In this document: piece after piece, positions 56,201-61,679 of the stretch
Layout of the letters: each line of letters opens with the position of its first letter
Numbering within the stretch: position 1 is the stretch's first letter
NCBI GenBank assembly: GCA_964035575.1
Contig: OZ037889.1
Location: forward strand, 1,302,001 to 1,366,000
Direction of reading: 5' to 3'
DNA from: Rhynchopus sp. YZ270_cl-10
Lineage: Eukaryota; Euglenozoa; Diplonemea; Diplonemida; Diplonemidae
Length of the DNA: 64,000 bases
Position numbers and translations under genes: made by a program
The notes under the pieces: model-generated
The model's input: the letters and a program-made list of their open reading frames with translations, nothing else
The model's database searches: none
Told to the model about the DNA's origin: nothing

Positions 56201-57031
56201 CAGGAGGAGGACCTCGACACCGCGATGGAGGGGGCGGATCGCTCGCATTCTCTGTCAGTGGAAGGCATCCCTGACCAGAAGAAGCAAGCGAGGGTGAGGG
56301 AATTGCTGAGGGCGCAGAGCGAGGCTTGGATGTGGACGGAGGAGGAGCGGACGGAGAGGGGGGGTCTTTTCCCGTGCCTCACCATGGGGTCGCCGGTGCC
56401 TTCTTCTGTGACGAAGTGGATCTCCCTGTTCCACTACCGTCAGGGAGAGAAACAGGATGGCAGACCCTTGTTGTCACTCCCCCTCTCTACCGCTACTTTC
56501 ACTCAGTGGTATGAGGTGATGAAGGTGGTGGGTTTGCATGAGTGGTCGGTTCAGGAAAAGTGCAAGGCAAAGTCGACGTTGCATGCCCTGACGGACAACC
56601 GGAGCAGTAGGGGGCAGGCCTTTGCAGCGGAGAGTACAAGGAGGGAGAATGAGGCACGAGCGGCTCGAGAGGGAATAGGCCGACAACCTCAAGCCTCCTC
56701 TTCTTCTTCTTCTTCCTCCACCTCTGCAGGCCGTGGCACTACAACCTCCATCGCCCAACCTGCAGTCTCCACTTCTTCCTCCTCCTCATCGGCAGGCCGT
56801 GGCAATGCAACCTCCTCCGCCCAACCTGCTCCTTCCCCAGCTCCCAAAGGACCCCAGCGCCATGCAGCTCAGGGTAGGTCCAACACGTCGAACGTGTTCA
56901 CCGACTCAGTGGCACAGGCGACGCAGCATGTGCTCTCGCCCCAGGAGGTGCAGAGAGGGCGCAATGGTCGCGGTGGTGGACAGAAGGGGAGACAGAGCGG
57001 AGGAAGGAAGGGGAACAAGGGGAAGAATTAG
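47276..57031 (+). CDS. LINE polyprotein: OTU - zinc finger - RT - RLE endonuclease - OTU - zinc/coiled coil
   Basis: 3251 residues from the ATG at 47276; an alternative start at 50162 omits the low-complexity first 960 residues. OTU-like protease 1 has NDCGY with Cys1045 and SHFEAVEL with His1162. A C2H2 finger starts at C1225 (CPFDGC...HMRRH), and a C4-type cluster follows. RT motifs: A KIDYRNAFN (Asp1651), B QRGAQQGDPLGPLLFSL, C YLDD (1736-1739), D GLEVNANKCELI. CCHC-like CSACQGG...GDHTFGC...RHN starts at C2058. The endonuclease has KRPGDV (Asp2126) and CLDITH (Asp2142) with lysines downstream. OTU-like protease 2: GDCAFEAL (Cys2385) and GHYEPLT (His2503). From M2507 the tail repeats the module seen at 31379. 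RT and endonuclease perform target-primed integration; the proteases may process the polyprotein or remove ubiquitin (inference). Confidence 0.9.
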   Translation: MRRKALLGALWVVLHVCISSSSRCYTNSSSNSSNSSNSSICYTSCNCSRSNNGSNKSSNSSNSSNSSNSSNSSNSSNSSNSSNSSNSSNSSNSSNSSNSSNNISCINSSSRSTNIRSGSFLCYNSFLISGRSPIPPLFYPKKRPLEPNNPSSCSFDSSNKNVCGGNKVKNCCHNNPHPPSPHDIPKKRQCMPNHISGCNCDSSKNEIFGVLGGVPVSPLVCSSSSKGLYSSSSNSRLYSFFTSSSKGFSSSGSNSRSNSRHNSSLNSSSNGFCSSKSVSKSSSSSSSSSSSNSRHNNSFNCSSKDFCSSSSNSRSNSRHNSSFNSSSNGFCGSSSNGGSSSVSNSSSSSSSNSRHNSSLNSSSNGFCSSSSNSVSKSSSSYRHNSSFISSSKDFCGSSSNGRSNSSSNSRLSSSFNSSSKDFCSSVSNSRSSSSSNSRHNSSLNSSSNGFCSSSSNSVSKSSSSNRHNSSFISSSKDFCGSSSNGRSNSSSNSRLNSSFNSSSKDFCSSGSNSRSNSVSKSSSSSSSNSRHNSSFNCSSKDFGSSSSNSRSNSRLSSSFNSSSKDFCSSVSNSRSSSSSNSRHNSSLNSSSNGFCSSSSNSVSKSSSSNRHNSRHNSSFISSSKDFCGSSSNGRSNSSSNSRLNSSFNSSSIDFCSSSSNSRSNSSTNINSRRSNNNLGGGERGMLVFGVSLEGREGQSGCVMMRGWQKGCVQIEFWFDWWCNLWEVFTSLRQPDPCWVVEAPEWGVFVSFAVLDLWKDRRAPTLSHLILWLVGRRTRRTRRGHRSLNWTKSQAGRLRRRKAPCNRPPSPAAHPVFRRIRVADALRGALQCVAIWVLVFVGSELGRSAPHVLGCALFRDAEVLGVGLLRGLCRVRRGWRWLEGASERVRRWTGGIRVAASLVRASVVGQLSVCAAEWVWVAWSAGGCLAGFVALVGVARPLGWVLLLEVRRVAARRWTRRIGMAFGMLVVSLLVLLSLLWRAVTPWDLRPAPADPEHPISLSPFALTGGCANVNAPAYTEQAVSVDATLAKFGAKRIPNVSTNDCGYVALHLWDHDTQPDVRAMRKQLYDTAVEVSNRLVQVLGSQEAMTEFANGVTGEAHLNHLGLQLTATASRINIVVVQASEENPLVRITPGSKRVAKSYAESFQAKLPTVVIALCDSHFEAVELVPEVGKTKEGMAEKMRKEARQAVLDTAHLDGIIPTNTTTTAPLATKLGHINADRVFCPFDGCRAGILSSSDAVGGLSRKGLLQHMRRHQADGAYIPDELLGHLGMSRCANDQCDMLLPQSKEVCNTCTVHFGEEGFTAPSPSSRGMLTDQDDLPSFEVMGTTRIQLKGGCPDKHLQLYSELFLRVLMDILEYQDEVAWKRLALFFTVLHRTRTERGGKDQERRLTSTWGKDLEAWKAGQYVALWEQTVEERKPRPSGWSDEDTDEGRRKRTIAKARAGLPSQAMSCATSDGLAPQTPATLEKLQTKHPAAADSKALEQADWPQPQEVPPVTVVEVMKALRSMPKSSAAGPSNVTGAHLRTLCLQRRAKGTLAALAAVLTSLARGNAPVEVAEFFAGANLVALRKPAKGPGLEEDVRPIAVGDTLRRLVGKILSARVRVPARTLLLRGNQVGVATARGAAVATDVISQYAVRNRGKGKVILKIDYRNAFNCVDRLSMLRAVDANLPELAPWVRWCYLEPSSLYYGGDTIRSQRGAQQGDPLGPLLFSLTIHQMALELKGHPGLDGTLWYLDDGSLRGSPKAVFEAYQVLRTRSSELGLEVNANKCELISTGGVSKEDLEAVGFTLNEGGQDAMGEGGFRLLDVDGFDFLGIPIGSAAFCEEYMARKVDDSRRNLEALVDLGDSQAAFYVLRYCEGYCRMVFYMRGIPQCAEYLTAFDDLIDRCLAALLHDPDGALPELARAQAALPVALGGLGIRRTVDHRTAASLASQSGNLQLSQALDPAFTWDEERWNSAAEEYNSRVPVAFHVDRAQPKKILEQQSLSSAVIDAQADKLMQQLCMRDRARMKSLLLPLSGTYLTATPSARNQMSSADFAVVTRFRLGVAIHAEGTTCSACQGGQKRVVMDSFGDHTFGCPYAKHRVARHNALRDSVYRAAQGAGLDPALEETVRVDLESKKRPGDVYLPVGVAENGPRCLDITHVCPTLPSYRTGASKFVGWSAKNQGQVKREKHERDLNKINTKFSPIVFEAFGGAGDEANLLIAQLGGLTTGQTSHLTGSAELRIRESIAVAYQKKVASSFLERGAMCVGIATLKREPCVEVDVAPSAEDMDRFGRRSAGAVEPLCDDANPDDDMSRPAPDRSEEQQGKRKRDVKPDHVEPPRKRTGRFDSATVIPEGPGLDVVREWEFLRECPAAQRPRATEQAAKLGASKVTWSFVAGDCAFEALLFATGRTDLSVEGLRQAAVKKVQGRADLSSAAVPNFGVWQRLMTSGDRGDERTWADAIAVAGAGEALEVSVVILNEFARPSLMVPRKRPKAVVLLLHSGDQDAADGSGSIPGHYEPLTMDPALQQHILSFEATGGKGECQSERPMAFVGAREAEASNTFLQCEQCSKLFDASDAHFCCHTCGGLACLHCAQGSKHCPLSQIGRAEYFSALSFLHSNVPAQAASAEGSGDPPPKRAPSPAVPAPEGEDVEEVDTPMAGEEGQQAEQKQQKHEKQRKQQKQQQQKADQEKKEALQRASDAWQQALEVRREHRRSWGPDLAALRGTFGDRQQELSRFLEEQNVRLDQAKAADRHRVEELTARHKRELAEDAKRMHAQYLEDCDRHPEAGESLRAEYDRQRCERHYAIAAKHESEQKATTLVLTAVNLSRQLEAERMVAYGRCFGVVCEGRLFLPCHAVRRAVGDDPEGLEPDCVGDWMALFGPQGASPCPGEFLYCWATQQPWSGNGEGDGDCPESVVARQAVRKIAGEAGYCDTWGKTSAVIVVREGRVSWGTPSRDQLEEEVGRQAEAADTEVRVKVEEMDDDEQEQEEDLDTAMEGADRSHSLSVEGIPDQKKQARVRELLRAQSEAWMWTEEERTERGGLFPCLTMGSPVPSSVTKWISLFHYRQGEKQDGRPLLSLPLSTATFTQWYEVMKVVGLHEWSVQEKCKAKSTLHALTDNRSSRGQAFAAESTRRENEARAAREGIGRQPQASSSSSSSSTSAGRGTTTSIAQPAVSTSSSSSSAGRGNATSSAQPAPSPAPKGPQRHAAQGRSNTSNVFTDSVAQATQHVLSPQEVQRGRNGRGGGQKGRQSGGRKGNKGKN
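47319..49316 (+). repeat. CAG/CAA-rich low-complexity tract within the LINE
   Basis: A 9-bp CAGCAGCAA array (to about 47580) leads to repeated CAGCAGTTCCAA-type units (47935-49290) with a higher-order block of about 250-430 bp (markers near 48366, 48618, 49050). The element's frame reads it as Ser/Asn; other frames read Gln/Phe or Ala/Val/Pro/Thr, also largely open. Translation of this part is therefore uncertain. Confidence 0.85.
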
Positions 57032-57981
57032 AGTGAGAGTTAGAGGGTGAGAGTGTGTGTATAGAAGCGTGTAGAGAATGACAGTTTGCCCCATGTTTAT
57101 TTTTAACCCTTTTTATTTTGTGTTTTTTGTTCTTTTCATCCTTTGGGGTTTGCCCCCCCCTTTCCCCCCTTTCCGCCCCCCTTCCTTTTTGTTAATATTT
57201 TTGGTTGGCTGCTGGCTAGGACGGGTCTACCCCAGCGACGGCCCTTACCCCTTGGACGAGGCTCTGAGGGTAGAGGGCAGTCTTGGAGTAAGACCTGTCT
57301 AAGAGCCAGGCCAGTGGCATCAGGAGCCATTGGGCCACTTTTATAGATTGTGCAGTAGAGTAGAGTTTGTACAGAACTCTTGTCCTTTGAGTTTCTTTTT
57401 TCACTCCTTTAGTTTTTCATTTTTACCTTGTGAAGGTCAATTTCAATTTTTCATTTTTCAAAACCACCACAGGTAAGCACGAGACCCACCATTGTTGTTG
57501 TTGATTTTGTTGTGCGTTATTGTTGTTTTCCCCTTTGGGTGTCAGTCAGTCGGGTCAGGTCACACTTACAGAAGTTCTCAAAAATTTTCACCAAAAAGAA
57601 AACTACTAAAAAGATTATGGAACTTCCTTTTTATTTGTTTGTGTGTTACAGAGGAAACGGCTCACTCAATCCCCTCCTTCTCCTCTCCTCCCCTCCCCAA
57701 GACAAAGCAAAATAAAACTACACCGGTAGACAGAGCAACCCTCCCGTCCCATCCCCTCCCCTTTTCCTTTTGGGAAAAATTGCACTCACATACGACCCTT
57801 TTGCTTATTTGCAGGGAAGTGTTGGTTGTAGTTGTCCCACATGCTTTCTATTTTAGTGCCACTAACTGTGTTTTCAGGCACTGTCTTGCCAGTACAATAG
57901 TAAAGTGCCCTTGTCTGGACATCTAGCTGTTTACATACTCGCTTGACTAGTAAGTACCCCCTCTGTCACTGGATGTAGATA

Positions 57982-58027
<46 letters not shown>
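57032..58027 (+). other. LINE 3' UTR and A-tail
   Basis: About 950 bp, shared with 33617-34570 apart from small indels. Contains GT-rich and C-rich tracts; ends GGATGTAGATAAT then the A-run. The other copy has GGATGTAGAT then A7 and the extra 28-bp tail. Confidence 0.85.
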
Positions 58028-58032
<5 letters not shown>

Positions 58033-58036
58033 GGTT

Positions 58037-58058
58037 TCGAAAGAGACTGGCCTTTTTT
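58037..58058 (+). ncRNA. SL RNA: spliced-leader RNA copy 5, 3' remnant
   Basis: TCGAAAGAGACTGGCC plus T6, the missing end of the SL gene at 46870. With the duplicated ATGGCCGGTT before it, the entire 3' stem is regenerated at this side. Confidence 0.92.
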
Positions 58059-58117
58059 ACGTTAGCATGATTGTCTTTGTGTGTCTTTGTGCAAAGCAAA
58101 AAAAAAACACACACAAG

Positions 58118-58386
58118 AAGTGAGGATCTTCAAAACCACTCTTTGAGGTGGACCAAAGGCACCTTCAACTTCTGTGTTGATGTGTTGTCCGTGTTAGTCT
58201 ACTGTCCTGTTTGCGGCCTTGGTGTAAACCAGGGCAACAATCAGAGTGAAATGGGGTGAACCGGGCCAGGCTGGTCTCACAGAGCAGCTCATAACTCCTG
58301 CAGTGGACAGTTCAAGGATCGCAGCACAGAGCAGAGTGAGGGTGTTTCCAACTCAATGGCTTGAACTGGAGAAGCGTTTCTTTTTT
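58118..58386 (+). ncRNA. SRP RNA: signal recognition particle RNA (7SL) candidate
   Basis: The stretch GGGGTGAACCGGGCCAGG (58253-58270), then AGAGCAGCTCATAACTCC and GGATCGCAGC, follows human 7SL almost base for base around helix 8. Its symmetric loop is present as CAGG (58267-58270) and AGCA (58283-58286). Upstream, CCTTGGT-GUAA-ACCAGGG (58217-58234) forms a 7-bp helix 6 with a GNAR tetraloop, the SRP19 contact. The T-run at 58381-58386 ends the gene. The helix 8 tip is unusual: CTG-GTCTCA-CAG instead of a GGAA-type loop. The Alu half is hard to fold by eye, so the 5' end is a guess. No -44 element was seen. Confidence 0.72.
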
Positions 58387-58545
58387 ACATTTTTCCATGT
58401 GAACATTGTTTCCACATCACCATACACATGTGTTGTTGATACACCCCACCACGTTGCCCAGACCATTCCTACCCACATTATTCACCACAAGTGGCATGTT
58501 TACCAGTACATGTTGGTGCTTAGAGCAATGTTAAGAAAAAGGGCA

Positions 58546-58664
58546 ACCAACGATTTCTAAAGCTACAGTTTCTGTACTTCATTGGTATGGAAGCATGAAG
58601 ATTATATTCTTCTCACACAACTTTGTCAAAACATGGCCAGTCTCGAAAGAGACTGGCCTTTTTT
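58546..58664 (+). ncRNA. SL RNA: spliced-leader RNA, copy 6
   Basis: Exon 58546-58584, intron with stem II, Sm-like site AACTTTGTC and a perfectly paired 10-bp 3' stem (GGCCAGTCTC-GAAA-GAGACTGGCC), then T6. The upstream element TTTACCAGTACATG has ACC 44 bp before +1. It is separated from the other copies by the LINE and the SRP gene. Confidence 0.96.
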
Positions 58665-58732
58665 ATGTCACCATGAGAAAAAAACATTCACACATACGAT
58701 GCATGTACAAAGTGCACAGGTGTGTGTGTCAC

Positions 58733-58787
58733 CCTGACCCACCTCCAACAAGACAATCCTGTCTTGTTTTCCCATACTCTTCATATG
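58733..58787 (+). promoter_or_regulatory. U6-type upstream element of an unassigned RNA
   Basis: GACCCACCTCCAACA, TCCTGTCTTG and CATATG repeat the U6 upstream block (46486-46541) in order and spacing. Confidence 0.65.
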
Positions 58788-58790
58788 TTT

Positions 58791-58890
58791 GGGTGCTAAG
58801 TTAGTGTGCTACTTCGAAACCAAACAACTCGTTCAGCAACAGCTAAAACTTGAAAAGATCTTCTGTCTAGGAAATTCTTTACAATTTTTA
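58791..58890 (+). ncRNA. unassigned small RNA candidate with U6-like promoter
   Basis: Position +1 is set by the 34-bp distance used at U6, giving a start at GGGTGCTAAG. The first strong T-run (58886-58890) would end a pol III transcript of about 96-100 nt. If it were instead longer, ACAATTTTTATG could be an Sm site and GGGCC-TGATGT-GGCCC (58906-58921) a terminal stem. It does not match U1, tRNA, 5S or Y RNA as I know them. Confidence 0.4.
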
Positions 58891-59334
58891 TGATGCGGTC
58901 CTGCTGTTGGGCCTGATGTGGCCCAAAGGCGGAACTACTCTCATATGATGTAAATCCCGTACAATCGTACAGAATATTACCCATGATGATATTATTCTTA
59001 CATTAGCGTGTAACACTAATTCTGACTGCGTTCTATTTCACACTTCAAATATTAGAACTGGATGTGGGGCTGCCAGTTTACTGGTGGTCCCGATCCAGCA
59101 CACAACGCAAGCACCCTTTTTTATATTTCCCCACCCAGCACCCCCCTGTGTCTGTGTCATTGCCTAAAAAATCATCACCTTTTACAGGCTTCCTTGTGGG
59201 GAGCGTTCTGTCAAGCAAAAGTGATGAAGAATGACAGGGGCGAGTTTTCTCGTGAAATGCTTTGAAGCCTCTGACATTGAGAGGCTCGCTCCGACCTCTG
59301 TTTTTAATAACCCACATCACAGCGGTAACCACTG
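58891..59334. other. spacer; weak small-RNA candidate near 59236-59309
   Basis: No gene is certain. GGCTTCCTTGT (first C at 59192) resembles the -44 element; 44 bp on is an A at 59236. The stretch ends with an AGAGG...CCTCT stem and T5 at 59301-59305. Confidence 0.3.
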
Positions 59335-60312
59335 TGTATGTATGGTATGTATGGTATGTATGGTATGTATGGTATGTATGGTATGTATGGTATGTATGGT
59401 ATGTATGGTATGTATGGTATGTATGGTATGTATGGTATGTATGGTATGTATGGTATGTATGGTATGTATGGTATGTATGGTATGTATGGTATGTATGGTA
59501 TGTATGGTATGTATGGTATGTATGGTATGTATGGTATGTATGGTATGTATGGTATGTATGGTATGTATGGTATGTATGGTATGTATGGTATGTATGGTAT
59601 GTATGGTATGTATGGTATGTATGGTATGTATGGTATGTATGGTATGTATGGTATGTATGGTATGTATGGTATGTATGGTATGTATGGTATGTATGGTATG
59701 TATGGTATGTATGGTATGTATGGTATGTATGGTATGTATGGTATGTATGGTATGTATGGTATGTATGGTATGTATGGTATGTATGGTATGTATGGTATGT
59801 ATGGTATGTATGGTATGTATGGTATGTATGGTATGTATGGTATGTATGGTATGTATGGTATGTATGGTATGTATGGTATGTATGGTATGTATGGTATGTA
59901 TGGTATGTATGGTATGTATGGTATGTATGGTATGTATGGTATGTATGGTATGTATGGTATGTATGGTATGTATGGTATGTATGGTATGTATGGTATGTAT
60001 GGTATGTATGGTATGTATGGTATGTATGGTATGTATGGTATGTATGGTATGTATGGTATGTATGGTATGTATGGTATGTATGGTATGTATGGTATGTATG
60101 GTATGTATGGTATGTATGGTATGTATGGTATGTATGGTATGTATGGTATGTATGGTATGTATGGTATGTATGGTATGTATGGTATGTATGGTATGTATGG
60201 TATGTATGGTATGTATGGTATGTATGGTATGTATGGTATGTATGGTATGTATGGTATGTATGGTATGTATGGTATGTATGGTATGTATGGTATGTATGGT
60301 ATGTATGGTATG
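59335..60312. repeat. 9-bp satellite (GGTATGTAT)n
   Basis: About 109 perfect copies. All three frames of each strand are open except for trivial ends, giving false long frames (MYG, VWY, HTY, IPY repeats). The array ends 63 bp past the U2 3' end. Confidence 0.98.
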
Positions 60313-60375
60313 CCTTTGTGTGTGTTTGTTTTTGTTTTGTTAAAAAAGAGGGTATGCCACTCCTGGATGTTGTGC

Positions 60376-60537
60376 AGCTCCAGGGCAACATGTGTGAACG
60401 GACCAGGTTGCCCTGGCGACCCGTCACCCCAATGAGAAATTGCGTTAATATCATCAGTGCACAAGGCACTGTATCAGATATTAAGCTGATAAGAACAGAT
60501 AATACACTTGATCTTAGCCAAAAGGCCGAGAAGGTAT
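60376..60537 (-). ncRNA. U2: U2 spliceosomal snRNA
   Basis: Minus strand starts ATACCTTCTCGGCCTTTTGG, then CTAAGATCAAGTGTATTATC and TGTTCTTATCAG: the near-invariant U2 5' domain, including U6-pairing and branch-site regions (GTGTATTATC in place of GTGTAGTATC, one change in the branch-recognition segment). A stem CAGTGC...GCACTG, an Sm-like site (GCAATTTCTC) and a long 3' stem (GCCAGGGCAAC...GTTGCCCTGG) follow. The 3' end is inferred from that stem. The -44 element lies at 60570-60587. Confidence 0.95.
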
Positions 60538-60569
60538 GACCTCTTTTTAGTCCATACCGAATTCGACAC

Positions 60570-60590
60570 CCATGTACAGGGAAGAATGGT
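60570..60590 (-). promoter_or_regulatory. proximal element of U2 (with a second copy at 60638-60656)
   Basis: Minus strand ATTCTTCCCTGTACATGGG; first C of CCCTGT is at 60581, 44 bp before the U2 first A at 60537. A diverged second copy (ATGCTTCCTGTACATGGG) lies about 67 bp further upstream within a roughly 70-bp duplication. Confidence 0.75.
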
Positions 60591-60680
60591 GGTTATCAAT
60601 CTTACTAGGAAACAACAAGGCAAGCAGATTACACACCCATGTACAGGAAGCATGGTGATGATCAATCTTATTAAAAACAA

Positions 60681-60822
60681 GGCCGCCGAAGCAGCTACAC
60701 AAATTGCCAATGTGGCAACGCCGAAGCGGCCCATGGCGGGAATTGGGTAGTTTTCAACCAGCAATCTCTCCACAGCGTCCCTATTTGGTCATTGCTTATG
60801 GAATTATCCCGAGCGCAAGAAT
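60681..60822 (-). ncRNA. U4: U4 spliceosomal snRNA
   Basis: Minus strand begins ATTCTTGCGCTCGGGAT; CTTGCGC...GGG pairs with CCCTGCGCAAG of U6 (stem II). Further on, ATTGCTGGTTGAAAACTACC and CCAATTCCCGCC match the U4 central domain, GCCACATTGGCAATTTGTG gives the central stem and Sm-like site, and GCTGC-TTCG-GCGGC is a terminal UUCG stem. The first A is 44 bp from the upstream CCCTGT. Confidence 0.93.
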
Positions 60823-60856
60823 ACCTCCTTTTCTCCCAGTCGTGTCACAAAGCTAT

Positions 60857-60886
60857 GTCAACAGGGAAGCGTGTTGGGGTGGTAAC
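60857..60886 (-). promoter_or_regulatory. proximal element of U4
   Basis: Minus strand ACCACCCCAACACGCTTCCC followed by TGTTGAC. It combines the CCAACA block seen at U6 with the TTCCCTGT block seen at U2. First C of CCCTGT is at 60866, 44 bp before +1 (60822). Confidence 0.75.
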
Positions 60887-61290
60887 ATAAAGACACCACG
60901 TAAAGCTAACACACCAGAACTACCACCACCAATGTGCCTCCCTGTAGACATCTGTGCAGCCGATAGGTGGAACAAACAAGGGCAAGACTGTACTCTACAC
61001 AGGATCTGTTTTTGAGTGCATTCGTGTTGAAGATTGTTTTCTTCGGCACAAGACCAAAGCTGGATGATGACATAGGTTGGGCATGTGCAGCATGAGCACT
61101 TGCGATGATTGTCACATACTTCTTGTATTGTTTTGTCTCTCCCCTGTATGGCGCAGGGAAGAGTACCAGGCACAGCCCTTCCACTTACAGCTTGTTTTTA
61201 AGAAAAACCTCAAAAAAGGCTTCACATTACTTTTTTCACCTTCAAGGACATCTTGATCAATCAAGAAGTTACCACACTATCCTCGCTCTC
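60887..61290. other. spacer between U4 and U5, nothing assigned
   Basis: No gene recognised on either strand. U1 was specifically looked for here and not found. Confidence 0.5.
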
Positions 61291-61292
61291 AA

Positions 61293-61309
61293 CATGCTTC
61301 CATGTGTAG
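61293..61309 (+). promoter_or_regulatory. proximal element of U5
   Basis: CATGCTTCCATGTGTAG; the CC pair starts at 61300, 44 bp before the inferred U5 first A (61344). Confidence 0.7.
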
Positions 61310-61343
61310 CAAAGTGCATACAGCAATAGAACAAAACAGAGCC

Positions 61344-61462
61344 ATATCACGGTTCTTGCCCATATCGAACTCATCTTTCGCCTTTTACTAAAGATGACCG
61401 TGGGTAAGAGCCACTAAGTGAAAGCATAATTTTTGAAGGGGCCTTTGTGTCTCATCTGTTTT
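61344..61462 (+). ncRNA. U5: U5 spliceosomal snRNA
   Basis: The invariant loop I is exact within CATCTTTCGCCTTTTACTAA plus AGATG. An 11-bp outer stem pairs GGTTCTTGCCC with GGGTAAGAGCC. The Sm site is TAATTTTTGAA, followed by a short 3' stem and T-run. U5 loop I aligns the two exons, including the SL exon, in the spliceosome. Confidence 0.96.
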
Positions 61463-61542
61463 TAAGTCTTGACAACCACTACGCTTCCCTGAAGGTGTTG
61501 GAGTTTCGCATGTTGTTAAACTCAGCTAGAGGTTACATACCT

Positions 61543-61664
61543 CAAACCCGTAAACCCGCAAACCCGCAAACCCGCAAACCCGCAAACCCGCAAACCCGCA
61601 AACCCGCAAACCCGCAAACCCGCAAACCCGCAAACCCGCAAACCCGCAAACCCGCAAACCCGCA
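61543..61664 (+). repeat. 8-bp minisatellite (AAACCCGC)n
   Basis: About 15 copies. The same words occur in the composite spacer at 25366-25780 and near 63480 and 63657. Confidence 0.95.
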
Positions 61665-61679
61665 CAAGAAGGAAGCTCG

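Larger units (their letters stand above)
46965..58027 (+). mobile_element. 11-kb RLE-type LINE inserted in an SL RNA gene
   Basis: Apparently complete: seven 17-bp repeats at the 5' end, a leader, one long frame (47276-57031), a 0.95-kb 3' UTR and an A-tail of about 47 nt. It is flanked by the 10-bp duplication ATGGCCGGTT. A single long frame with zinc finger, RT and C-terminal CCHC plus restriction-like endonuclease is the architecture of the early-branching LINE groups (CRE, R2, NeSL and kin). SL-gene residence recalls SLACS, CZAR and CRE1/2, but those insert in the exon. The clade cannot be fixed without a tree. Confidence 0.95.

Noticed and set aside
59231-60539. Very long frames on both strands (MYG, WYV, HTY, IPY repeats)
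   Set aside because: They are a by-product of a perfect 9-bp array, open in nearly every frame.
60636-60672. An extra snRNA gene driven by the second U2-like promoter copy
   Set aside because: The position 44 bp downstream falls into the other promoter copy and no RNA-like sequence follows.
45040-61462. U1 snRNA and 5S rRNA in the small-RNA cluster
   Set aside because: Looked for a 5' ACUUACC-like or ACAUACC-like start with Sm site, and for 5S-like sequence; nothing convincing. The CATACC words in the 401-bp satellite have no U1 context.
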